Assembly (NCBI GenBank): GCA_002371705.1
Contig: DFGI01000051.1
Coordinates: 1-64,000 of the forward strand
Source of the DNA: Bacteroidales bacterium UBA3754
GTDB lineage: Bacteria > Bacteroidota > Bacteroidia > Bacteroidales > UBA1715
Direction: 5' to 3'
DNA: 64,000 nt
In this document: positions 16,241-24,237 of the stretch, piece by piece
Numbering within the stretch: position 1 is the first letter of the stretch
Layout: each line of letters starts with the position of its first letter
The notes under the pieces: generated by a model
Databases searched by the model: none
The model's input: only the letters and a program-made list of their open reading frames with translations
What the model was told of the DNA's origin: nothing
Program-made: the position numbers and the translations under genes

Positions 16241-17188
16241 CTACACAAACAGAGAATCAATAAAATCTTTCTTGTTGAAGAATTGCAAATCGTCAATTCC
16301 TTCGCCTACGCCGATGTATTTCACTGGAATTTTGAATTGGTCGGAAATGCCAATCACCACGCCACCTTTTGCCGTACCGTCAAGTTTGGTGAGAGCCAAG
16401 GCATTGACTTCGGTCGCTTTGGTGAATTGTTTCGCCTGTTCAAACGCATTTTGACCAGTAGAAGCATCAAGCACAAGAAGAATTTCGTGTGGAGCTTCGG
16501 GAATCAACTTTTGCATTACACGTTTGATTTTCGTCAACTCGTTCATTAAGTTGACTTTATTGTGCAAACGGCCAGCTGTGTCAATAATCACCACATCGGC
16601 GTCGTTCGCCATTGCGGAGTTGAGCGTGTCGTACGCCACAGAAGCCGGGTCGGAGCCCATTTGCTGCTTAATAAGAGGAACTTGCACCCGTTCTGCCCAC
16701 ACTTCAAGTTGCTCGATTGCTGCCGCACGGAACGTATCGGCTGCTCCAAGATATACTTTCTTGCCAGCCGCTTTGAATTTAGCCGCTAACTTTCCAATTG
16801 TAGTGGTTTTTCCAACGCCATTCACCCCTACCACCATTATTACGTATGGTTTTGTAGGCACGTCAAGGAAATTTTCGGACACATCGTTGTCGTTTTCAGC
16901 AAGCAGTCCCATAATTTCCTCACGGAGAATCGTTTGTAATTCGTCGGTACCAATAAACTTGTCACGGGCAACACGATTTTCAATGCGTTCAATAATCCGC
17001 AATGTGGTGTCAACGCCCACATCGGATGTGATAAGCACTTCCTCAAGATTATCGAGCACTTCGTCATCAACCTTTGATTTACCAGCAACCAAACGGGTGA
17101 TTTTTTTTAAAACAGACTCTTTCGTCTTTTCCAAACCCTTGTCGAGCGCTTCCTTCTTTCCGCTTTTAAATAAATCAAATAATCCCAT
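16241..17188 (-). CDS. ftsY: signal recognition particle receptor FtsY
   Basis: 315 residues. This SRP-type GTPase docks ribosome-SRP complexes at the inner membrane. N domain, then G motifs: GVNGVGKTTT (121-130), AADTFRAAAIEQL, DTAGR, TKLDGTAKGG and a C-terminal KYIGVGEGIDDLQ. The acidic A domain of E. coli FtsY is absent, as usual in Bacteroidetes. It lies downstream of rpmB-rpmG-DUF4295, separated by a hairpin terminator at 17234-17266, so part of its transcription may come by read-through. Confidence 0.96.
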   Translation of the reverse strand: MGLFDLFKSGKKEALDKGLEKTKESVLKKITRLVAGKSKVDDEVLDNLEEVLITSDVGVDTTLRIIERIENRVARDKFIGTDELQTILREEIMGLLAENDNDVSENFLDVPTKPYVIMVVGVNGVGKTTTIGKLAAKFKAAGKKVYLGAADTFRAAAIEQLEVWAERVQVPLIKQQMGSDPASVAYDTLNSAMANDADVVIIDTAGRLHNKVNLMNELTKIKRVMQKLIPEAPHEILLVLDASTGQNAFEQAKQFTKATEVNALALTKLDGTAKGGVVIGISDQFKIPVKYIGVGEGIDDLQFFNKKDFIDSLFV

Positions 17189-17233
17189 GACGTTTATTTT
17201 TTCGCAATGTACAAATTTTCAACTAATTAGCAA

Positions 17234-17266
17234 CAAAAAAGCCTCATCATAATTGACAAGGCTTTT
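17234..17266 (-). terminator. terminator between DUF4295 and ftsY
   Basis: Minus strand AAAAGCCT (17259-17266) pairs with AGGCTTTT (17237-17244) and is followed by more T. It probably lowers ftsY expression relative to the ribosomal protein genes. Confidence 0.75.
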
Positions 17267-17287
17267 AACGTGTTTATGTAAGAAATC

Positions 17288-17446
17288 TTATTTCTTATTC
17301 AAATATGCTTGAACCTCGCTGTTAGGAACGATTTCTTCTGTAAAGATATACGCACCTGTTTTTTGCGATTTCACAGATTTTATAACTTTTGTGAAATCTT
17401 TACCTGCACCTTTTTCGTGAAGAGTTGCAACTACTTTCTTTGCCAT
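17288..17446 (-). CDS. DUF4295 small basic protein
   Basis: 52 residues read directly from the sequence, beginning MAKKVVATLHEKGAGKDFTK and ending NSEVQAYLNKK. Basic and compact, it matches the DUF4295 family, which in Bacteroidetes always sits between rpmG and ftsY. Its tight conservation and position suggest a ribosome-linked role, but none is proven. It starts 9 nt downstream of the rpmG stop. Confidence 0.88.
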   Translation of the reverse strand: MAKKVVATLHEKGAGKDFTKVIKSVKSQKTGAYIFTEEIVPNSEVQAYLNKK

Positions 17447-17455
17447 AATTCAGTA

Positions 17456-17638
17456 TTATTTTATTTCTCTGTGAACAGTTACTTTTCTTAAGTATGGATT
17501 GTATTTTTTCATCTCCAATCTATCAGGAACATTTTTACGATTCTTTGTCGTGATATAACGAGACATTCCTGGAACACCGCTTTCCTTTTGCTCTGTGCAT
17601 TCAAGAATAACTTGTACTCTATTTCCTTTCTTTGCCAT
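17456..17638 (-). CDS. rpmG: 50S ribosomal protein L33
   Basis: 60 residues: [18 protein letters not shown], then [11 protein letters not shown] and [11 protein letters not shown]. This is the standard Bacteroidetes L33. Only one cysteine remains, so it is the zinc-free form. It lies between rpmB and the DUF4295 gene in one operon. Confidence 0.97.
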   Translation of the reverse strand: MAKKGNRVQVILECTEQKESGVPGMSRYITTKNRKNVPDRLEMKKYNPYLRKVTVHREIK

Positions 17639-17649
17639 TGCTGTTAGTA

Positions 17650-17892
17650 TTAATAGTTTTGAATATATCCTTTTGCTTTTGCATCTTTAAGAGCTTGGCT
17701 CAAACCTTTCTTACTGATAGTTCTAATTCCATTAGCCGAAACACGAAGTGTTATCCATCTATCCTCTTCTGCCAAATAGAATTTCTTTTCTCTTAAGTTT
17801 ACATCAAAAACTCGTTTCGTCTTTGCGTTTGAGTGAGAGACATTGTTTCCGCTCATCGCTCTCTTTCCTGTGATTTGACAAATTCTATACAT
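17650..17892 (-). CDS. rpmB: 50S ribosomal protein L28
   Basis: 80 residues. [20 protein letters not shown] is the conserved N-terminal signature, followed by TKRVFDVNL and [16 protein letters not shown]. The N-terminal CxxC zinc ligands of some L28 proteins are missing. First gene of the rpmB-rpmG-DUF4295 operon. In the 233-bp upstream gap to the divergent glycosyltransferase, the nearest promoter-like match is TATTTTGC, one base short of the -7 consensus. Confidence 0.97.
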   Translation of the reverse strand: MYRICQITGKRAMSGNNVSHSNAKTKRVFDVNLREKKFYLAEEDRWITLRVSANGIRTISKKGLSQALKDAKAKGYIQNY

Positions 17893-18095
17893 TGTATTCT
17901 ACTTATTTGCTATTTGTACTAGTACCTCTTAAATTGGGTTGCAAAATAACTGAAAAAATTTCAAATAAAAAAATATCTATCCAAGATTTTTTTGAAGAAA
18001 TATTTCTGCGCCGTTTTCGAGGTCATACATATTATATATAGTACGTTTTGACTGAAAGAATTCCACAGCAACAAACGTATTTGCAAATAAATTTC

Positions 18096-18103
18096 TATTT
18101 TTG
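18096..18103 (+). promoter_or_regulatory. -7 box of the GT2 gene
   Basis: TATTTTTG (TAnnTTTG) lies 22 nt before the ATG at 18126 and makes the more upstream in-frame start (18048) unlikely. No well-spaced -33 is found. Confidence 0.5.
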
Positions 18104-18125
18104 TAGAAAGATTGATTTTGAAAAC

Positions 18126-19064
18126 ATGCAAATTTCTGTTGTAATTTCGCTCCTCAACGAAGCTGAGTCCTTACGGGAACTCACGGAGTGGATTCATAAA
18201 GTAATGACAGCCAACAACTTCTCATACGAAGTTATTTTTATTGACGACGGCAGTACCGACAATTCGTGGGAAGTTATTACCGACTTGTCGAAACAATACG
18301 AACAAGTTAAAGCTATTCGGTTCCGTAGAAATTATGGTAAATCTGCGGGATTATACAAAGGTTTTGAAAAAGCGGAAGGCGACGTGGTAATCACAATGGA
18401 TGCGGATTTGCAGGACTCGCCCGACGAAATTCCTGAACTATACCGAATGATTACCGAAGAAGGCTACGACCTTGTCTCGGGCTGGAAAAAGAAACGTTAC
18501 GACCCTGTGCTGACCAAAAACCTTCCCAGCAAGTTGTACAACGCAACTGTCCGCCTTATGACGGGCATCAAGCTCCACGACTTCAACTGCGGCCTGAAAG
18601 CCTACAAGAAAAAAGTGGTGAAAAGTATTGAAGTGTATGGCGAAATGCATCGTTACGTGCCTGTACTCGCACAATGGGCTGGTTTTAAGAAAATAGGCGA
18701 AAAAGTGGTCATTCACCAAGAACGGAAATACGGCGTTTCAAAATTCGGTATCGAACGCTTTATCCGTGGACCACTCGACCTTATGTCGGTAATGTTTATC
18801 TCGCGGTTCAGCAAACGCCCTATGCACTTTTTCGGATCAATTGGAATGATTAATTTCTTGATTGGTTTCATCATTTTGATTTACCTTTCATATATGAAAT
18901 TCATTCATTTACAATATAATATGACACAAAGACCATTGTTTTACCTTGGTATTGTGTGCCTCATTTTAGGAACCCAGCTGTTTTTGACAGGATTCCTGGC
19001 AGAATTGATTTCGCGTTCTTCATCGAACAGAAACGAATACTTATGTGACGAGTTTATAAAATAA
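18126..19064 (+). CDS. family 2 glycosyltransferase (DPM1/ArnC-like), membrane bound
   Basis: 312 residues. The GT-A domain has SVVISLLNEAESL, IDDGSTDNSW and the metal-binding MDADLQDSPDE; a later RKYGVSKFG-type loop matches polyprenyl-phosphate glycosyltransferases. Two C-terminal membrane helices (INFLIGFIILIYLSYM; LFYLGIVCLILGTQLFLTGF) anchor it. It probably transfers a sugar from a nucleotide donor to undecaprenyl phosphate for envelope glycan building. It lies 6 nt before the phosphofructokinase gene, likely in the same transcript, although the functional link is not obvious. Confidence 0.88.
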   Translation: MQISVVISLLNEAESLRELTEWIHKVMTANNFSYEVIFIDDGSTDNSWEVITDLSKQYEQVKAIRFRRNYGKSAGLYKGFEKAEGDVVITMDADLQDSPDEIPELYRMITEEGYDLVSGWKKKRYDPVLTKNLPSKLYNATVRLMTGIKLHDFNCGLKAYKKKVVKSIEVYGEMHRYVPVLAQWAGFKKIGEKVVIHQERKYGVSKFGIERFIRGPLDLMSVMFISRFSKRPMHFFGSIGMINFLIGFIILIYLSYMKFIHLQYNMTQRPLFYLGIVCLILGTQLFLTGFLAELISRSSSNRNEYLCDEFIK

Positions 19065-19070
19065 TCATCT

Positions 19071-20384
19071 ATGGATTTCACTATCAAGACATTAGGAAAA
19101 TGTAAAATCAAATCGCCGCTTCAACTTTCAAAAGTTAAGGGCGACGGCATCTACGACTATGTGGAAGACGGCGCGCGCGTGCTGTATTCTTCATCGGTTG
19201 AGGAAGTTGAACATTGCATCAAAAACAATCTTCCATTGGATTCGTTCGAAAAACCCGGTCCAAAGGAATACATTTATTTCGATCCCTCAAAAACAAAGGT
19301 GGCGATTATCACGTGCGGTGGTCTCTGCCCTGGTCTGAACAACGTTATCCGTGGTTTGGTGAATCATTTGTGGAACCGTTACGGCGTGACAAACATTGTG
19401 GGAATTCAATACGGCTACGCAGGTTTGAACCCCGACAACAAGCTGCCATTCATCAACTTAACGCCTGATTTGGTTGACGACATCCACAAGGACGGCGGCT
19501 CCATGCTCGGGTCGTCGCGCGGCGAACAACCTATCGACGTGGTGGTTGACACTCTCGAACGCAACAACATCAACATTCTGTTTTGCGTTGGTGGCGACGG
19601 CACTCTACGAGGCGCACACGCCATTTACGAGGAAATAGAGAAAAGAGGACTGAAAATTTCTGTTGCGGGCGTACCAAAAACTATTGACAACGACATCAAT
19701 TTCATTGAAAAATCATTTGGCTTTGAATCAGCATTCGCCGCAGCCCAGGCAATTATCCTGAATGCGCACTACGAGGCAAAAGGCGCGCAAAACGGCGTGG
19801 CGCTCGTAAAACTGATGGGACGCGACTCTGGATTTATCGCGGCAAGCACCGCCCTGGCCGTTCCCGATGTGAACTACTGCTTGATTCCCGAAGTGGAATT
19901 TTCATTGGAAAACAAACAAAAAACGGGATTCCTCAATGTGTTGGAAAAACGTTTGGAACGCAAGAGCCATGCGGTGATTGTGGTTGCCGAAGGCGCTGGT
20001 CAAAACTTCTTCAAAGGCGAACGAAAAAAAGACGCTTCGGGAAATCTGCTCCACGAAGATATTGGCGTGTTCCTGAAAAACCAGATAACTGATTATTTCA
20101 AGAAGAAAAAAATTCCAATCAGCGTGAAATATATCGATCCAAGCTACATCATCCGAAGCATTCCTGCTAATGCAAACGACAGCAAATTCTGCGAACAGCT
20201 CACTCATTGTGCCGTACATGCGGCTATGGCTGGACGCACCGACTTTGTTATTGGAAATTGGAATGGATCGTTCACTTTGCTTCCGATTGGAATTGCAACT
20301 TCGTCACGTAAGAAAATACATCCCGAAAGTGAATTTTGGTGGAACGTGGTGGAAGCTACAGGACAACCAATGAATATGAAGTAA
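19071..20384 (+). CDS. 6-phosphofructokinase (group III-type)
   Basis: 437 residues, longer than the 320-residue bacterial PfkA. Motifs: TCGGLCPGLNNVIRGL, GGSMLGSSRGEQ, FCVGGDGTLRGA, VPKTIDNDINFIEKSFGF and a long C-terminal domain with KYIDPSYIIRSIPANA. These match the long-type PFKs of Bacteroidetes and spirochaetes. GGDGT rather than GGDD suggests ATP rather than pyrophosphate as donor. It catalyses the committed step of glycolysis. The stop codon directly abuts the murI ATG. Confidence 0.9.
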   Translation: MDFTIKTLGKCKIKSPLQLSKVKGDGIYDYVEDGARVLYSSSVEEVEHCIKNNLPLDSFEKPGPKEYIYFDPSKTKVAIITCGGLCPGLNNVIRGLVNHLWNRYGVTNIVGIQYGYAGLNPDNKLPFINLTPDLVDDIHKDGGSMLGSSRGEQPIDVVVDTLERNNINILFCVGGDGTLRGAHAIYEEIEKRGLKISVAGVPKTIDNDINFIEKSFGFESAFAAAQAIILNAHYEAKGAQNGVALVKLMGRDSGFIAASTALAVPDVNYCLIPEVEFSLENKQKTGFLNVLEKRLERKSHAVIVVAEGAGQNFFKGERKKDASGNLLHEDIGVFLKNQITDYFKKKKIPISVKYIDPSYIIRSIPANANDSKFCEQLTHCAVHAAMAGRTDFVIGNWNGSFTLLPIGIATSSRKKIHPESEFWWNVVEATGQPMNMK

Positions 20385-21212
20385 ATGACAGAACGTCAAT
20401 ATAATATAGGTGTTTTTGATTCAGGATTCGGCGGACTTTCCATTTTGAAGGAAATCCGTCGAATACTTCCCGAATATTCCTATATTTATCTCGGCGACAA
20501 CGCCCGTGCGCCATACGGTACACGCTCGTTTGAAACTGTTTACCGCTATACGCTCGAAGCTGTCACAAAATTGTTTGAAATGGAGTGCAGTCTTATCATC
20601 ATCGCTTGCAACACCGCATCGGCAAAGGCGCTCCGAAACATTCAACAACGGAATCTGCACGATTTCGGCGACAATAAACGGGTGCTTGGCATCATCCGTC
20701 CGTGTACCGAAATTGCCAACACATTCACCAAAAACAACAATTTAGGAATTGTGGCAACCAAAGGAACCGTCACTTCAAAATCCTACGAAATTGAAATCCG
20801 AAAATTTTTCCCAAACATACAAATTACCGCCCACGCTTGTCCTATGTGGGTTCCAATAGTGGAAAACGGGGAATACGCCTCTGATGGCGCTGATTTTTTT
20901 GTAAAAAAGGAAATTGATGCGTTGTTAACGGAAAATCCCAATATTGACGCTTTATTATTAGGCTGCACACATTATCCCTTGTTGTTGCCCAAAATCAGAA
21001 AATACCTGCCTGAACATATTGCCATAGTCCAACAAGGTGAAATTGTGGCACATAGCCTGCAACAATATTTGCAAAAACACACAGCATTGGAGGCAAGCCT
21101 CAAGAAAAACGGAGCAATCACATTCTACACCACCGATTCGCAGGAATCATTCAGCGCCATTGGCAGTCATTTTCTAAGCGAAACCATTCAGGCTCAGCAA
21201 ATTCAGCTATAA
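20385..21212 (+). CDS. murI: glutamate racemase
   Basis: 275 residues. It makes D-glutamate for peptidoglycan. FDSGFGGLSILKEI, the first catalytic cysteine in IACNTASAKAL and the second in LLGCTHYPLL are all present, as are GDNARAPYGTRS and the GIVATKGTV segment. The ATG follows the phosphofructokinase stop with no gap, implying translational coupling. Convergent with the lipoprotein gene ending at 21220. Confidence 0.95.
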   Translation: MTERQYNIGVFDSGFGGLSILKEIRRILPEYSYIYLGDNARAPYGTRSFETVYRYTLEAVTKLFEMECSLIIIACNTASAKALRNIQQRNLHDFGDNKRVLGIIRPCTEIANTFTKNNNLGIVATKGTVTSKSYEIEIRKFFPNIQITAHACPMWVPIVENGEYASDGADFFVKKEIDALLTENPNIDALLLGCTHYPLLLPKIRKYLPEHIAIVQQGEIVAHSLQQYLQKHTALEASLKKNGAITFYTTDSQESFSAIGSHFLSETIQAQQIQL

Positions 21213-21219
21213 TTAACCG

Positions 21220-21729
21220 CTATTTCGCATCATAATGCGGCGAAATGTTCCATTTTCCATTAAACAGCAATGAAAAATCGCCAGATGTCAATGCAAAATA
21301 ATGTGTACCAATACGTTCCGAAAAATTCTTACGATTATATTCCGCAACAACGTGTTGCATCAATTCTTCATTCGACGCAAAATGAATATTGAATTCCGGA
21401 ATATCTTTTATAGTTGGAAACAACAAATACGTTCCTTTATAGTTCATAATCAGCGAAGTATCGTTTTCCAAAGGAATTTCATAGCACAAATGTTCGAAAC
21501 TTTCAAATTGGTAGTGAAGAATCAGCAATGAATCTTCTATGCTGAATGTTCCTTTTTCATTGAATTCCGCGCCCACAGCGCTTTTCGCATTATACACAAA
21601 TGTTCCGTTTGTGTCAAGAGTAAGTGTCACTTCGCTTATATCGGACTTTTTTTGGAAAACAATAGGATTTTTATGGCTGCAAGCTGTAATTAGGAACGCC
21701 ATCAATCCAAAATATAGAAACGTACGCAT
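21220..21729 (-). CDS. hypothetical lipoprotein
   Basis: 169 residues, not recognised. The start at 21729 gives a short lipoprotein signal (MRTFLYFGLMAFLITACSHK; lipobox ITAC). The mature part has EVTLTLDTNGTFVYNAKS followed by FNEKGTFSIEDSLLILHY, a pattern of beta strands resembling lipocalin-like or meander folds. A -7 box TACTTTTG sits 14 nt upstream. It is divergent from the TonB receptor gene. Confidence 0.7.
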   Translation of the reverse strand: MRTFLYFGLMAFLITACSHKNPIVFQKKSDISEVTLTLDTNGTFVYNAKSAVGAEFNEKGTFSIEDSLLILHYQFESFEHLCYEIPLENDTSLIMNYKGTYLLFPTIKDIPEFNIHFASNEELMQHVVAEYNRKNFSERIGTHYFALTSGDFSLLFNGKWNISPHYDAK

Positions 21730-21743
21730 AATTATTTTTTTTA

Positions 21744-21751
21744 CAAAAGTA
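21744..21751 (-). promoter_or_regulatory. -7 box of the lipoprotein gene
   Basis: Minus strand TACTTTTG, 14 nt before the ATG at 21729. It excludes the longer reading frame extending to 21846. Confidence 0.55.
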
Positions 21752-21825
21752 CATTTTTTTCGATATTGGACAGTTTGCCACAATTTAAATTGCAGATTAT
21801 CGTTTTCCACAACTACAAATATGTG

Positions 21826-21833
21826 TATTTTTG
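21826..21833 (+). promoter_or_regulatory. -7 box of the TonB receptor gene
   Basis: TATTTTTG ends only 4 nt before the ATG at 21838, so the transcript is predicted to be leaderless. Sets the start at 21838, not 21766. Confidence 0.55.
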
Positions 21834-21837
21834 CGGA

Positions 21838-24237
21838 ATGAAACACGTTGTTCTAATAGTTTTTCTGTGTTTGGCGAACAGCATTTTTGCCCAGCAAATG
21901 GGAACGCTACGCGGAACCATCACCGACGCGCACGGACAAGCAGTTGCGCTGGTTTCGGTGAGTTGCGCGGAAAGCAACACGTCCTCATTGAGCAAAGACA
22001 ACGGAACCTACCAAATTGAGATTCCGCTGAACAAGCCTTGTACCGTGTATTTCAACAAAATTGGCTATCACGAACATGCGGCGAATGTTACACTGACAAC
22101 AGCAACAAAAATTTATTCTCCTTCGTTGAAAATTAACGCGTTAGACATTCCCAAAGTTAAAATCACCTACAACAACGACGCGGAGGAAAATACTACGTCT
22201 ATTTCTTCGGAAAAAGCCGAAGCAATTGCTGGACTTTCCATTTCGGGCATTGAAGGCGGATTAAAAACATTCGCCGGCGTAAATTCCAAATCGGAAATGA
22301 GTTCGCAGTATTCGGTCCGTGGCGGCAGTTACGACGAAAATTTGGTGTATGTGAACGGCGTTCCCGCTTTCAAGCCGTCAATTGCCCGCTCCGACAAACA
22401 AGAAGGACTGAGCATTATCAACCCATATATGATTGAAAATATAGAATTTTCGAGCGGCGGATTTGATATTTGCTACGGCGACAAAATGTCGAGCGTGCTC
22501 AACGTGACCTACAAGGACGTGGAAGAATTTCATATACAGGCAGATGCGAGTTTTATGGACGCAAATGTGACAGTGCAGGGAATCAATAAATCGCACAAAG
22601 TCAGCATTTTGTCGGGAGTGCGTTACAAAAACACGTCACTCGTGCTGAAAACACTCGATGAAACTGGCGAATACAAACCTGTTTTCTACGATTTTCAAAG
22701 TTTGCTGAAATACAAAATTAATCCCAAAGCCACGCTTTCGTATTGGATTTACGGAGCGAACAACACATATTCGTTCCTTCCCGACAAACGCGTAACCGAT
22801 TTTGGCAGCCAAACCCAATCGTATAAAATGACGATTTATTTCGAGGGCGAGGAGAAATATATGTACCAAAATATTGGCAATTCCCTTTCGCTCAACTATC
22901 GTCCAACTGAACGAACAACAATGGATTTCAAGGCATTGTATTACCACGCCACCGAAAATGAAACCTTCGACATTCTCAGCCAATACCGCCTAAGCGAAAG
23001 TTTCAGCAATGGCGAGCAGTTAGTGGAAGATTCCACAGCGTTGTTGGCTGTGGGAAGTTTTTTGGAACATGGACGGAACAAACTGATAACCAACAATATA
23101 ACCGCGATGCACGATGGTAAGCACATTGTAGGAACCACCACATTGCATTGGGGATGCTCCGTCCGCGCATTCGACTACGACGCCCGTTTCAACGAATGGA
23201 CATTCATCGACTCGGCTAATTTCGCTGTCCCTTACAGCGACACAGCCATCACACTGAAAAACACGGCTAATTCCACCATAGAACATACACAAACTATTGG
23301 AGCTGCATATTTTGGATTTTCCAAACGATTTTATCTCAACAACAATGCTAATTCAAGCATAAAAATTAACGCTGGAATTAGAGCGACTTACGACACATAT
23401 TCCGAACAAATTCTGTGGAATCCACGTATGCGCGTGCAACTCAAGCCAAACCAAGAAAAAAGCAACCGTATCTCGTTCGCCACAGGAATATACTACCAAC
23501 CTGCCGAAATCAAAGAACTTATTGATAAAACGGGACAATTCTACAACAACGTGCCACAACAAAAATCTACTCATTTTGTACTTGGCTACTCGCAGACATT
23601 CACGATATGGGAACGCCCATTTTATTGGACTACTGAACTTTACGCAAAAATTCTTCACAACATCATTCCCTACACCATCGACAATGTTTCCATTTCGTAC
23701 TTTCCAAATTTGTGCGCCGACGGCTACATAACTGGTATTGACACGAAACTCAACGGAGAATTTGTTCCTGGCGTTGAATCGTGGGTGAACTTTTCGCTGA
23801 TGCGCGCCCGCGAGCACTTATCCGACAATTCTTCGGAGGAAATCCGCCGCGCCAACGACCAACTTCTCAGCACCAGCTTGTTTTTCCAAGATTTTCTGCC
23901 TGGCAGCGAACGCCTAAAAATGAACCTGACGTTCATTGCCGGCACCAATTTACCTACATCGAATCCAACCGCCACATATAATGAATTCGACGATTTCAAA
24001 ATTTCTCCATATACCCGTTTAGACATCGGTTTTCTGTATAATCTTATCAATTCGGAAGATACCAATGAGCAAAAAACAATACAAAATCTTGCTCTCGGTT
24101 TGGAGATTTTTAATCTGTTCGACAACGCAAACAAAATTTCTTATTTCTGGATTGAAGATGTGGCAAATAAATATTTTGCAGTTCCTAACTACCTGACATC
24201 AAGAAGATTAAACCTTAAAGTAACGATAAAGATATGA
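21838..24237 (+). CDS. TonB-dependent outer membrane receptor with carboxypeptidase-like N-domain
   Basis: 799 residues. Signal peptide MKHVVLIVFLCLANSIFAQ; CarboxypepD_reg-like domain (about 23-100, GTLRGTITDAHGQAVALVSV); plug domain (about 140-240, SQYSVRGGSYDENLVYVNGV); then a barrel ending at SRRLNLKVTIKI. This layout is typical of Bacteroidetes TonB-dependent transporters. No SusD partner follows, so it is not a standard Sus pair, and the substrate is unknown. The stop overlaps the next gene's start by 4 bp (ATGA), tying it to the BatA-like gene. Confidence 0.88.
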   Translation: MKHVVLIVFLCLANSIFAQQMGTLRGTITDAHGQAVALVSVSCAESNTSSLSKDNGTYQIEIPLNKPCTVYFNKIGYHEHAANVTLTTATKIYSPSLKINALDIPKVKITYNNDAEENTTSISSEKAEAIAGLSISGIEGGLKTFAGVNSKSEMSSQYSVRGGSYDENLVYVNGVPAFKPSIARSDKQEGLSIINPYMIENIEFSSGGFDICYGDKMSSVLNVTYKDVEEFHIQADASFMDANVTVQGINKSHKVSILSGVRYKNTSLVLKTLDETGEYKPVFYDFQSLLKYKINPKATLSYWIYGANNTYSFLPDKRVTDFGSQTQSYKMTIYFEGEEKYMYQNIGNSLSLNYRPTERTTMDFKALYYHATENETFDILSQYRLSESFSNGEQLVEDSTALLAVGSFLEHGRNKLITNNITAMHDGKHIVGTTTLHWGCSVRAFDYDARFNEWTFIDSANFAVPYSDTAITLKNTANSTIEHTQTIGAAYFGFSKRFYLNNNANSSIKINAGIRATYDTYSEQILWNPRMRVQLKPNQEKSNRISFATGIYYQPAEIKELIDKTGQFYNNVPQQKSTHFVLGYSQTFTIWERPFYWTTELYAKILHNIIPYTIDNVSISYFPNLCADGYITGIDTKLNGEFVPGVESWVNFSLMRAREHLSDNSSEEIRRANDQLLSTSLFFQDFLPGSERLKMNLTFIAGTNLPTSNPTATYNEFDDFKISPYTRLDIGFLYNLINSEDTNEQKTIQNLALGLEIFNLFDNANKISYFWIEDVANKYFAVPNYLTSRRLNLKVTIKI

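Noticed and set aside
16524..17252. 242-residue frame antisense to ftsY
   Set aside because: Shadow of ftsY: Ser/Thr/Ile-rich translation without domain, and ftsY is certain on the other strand.
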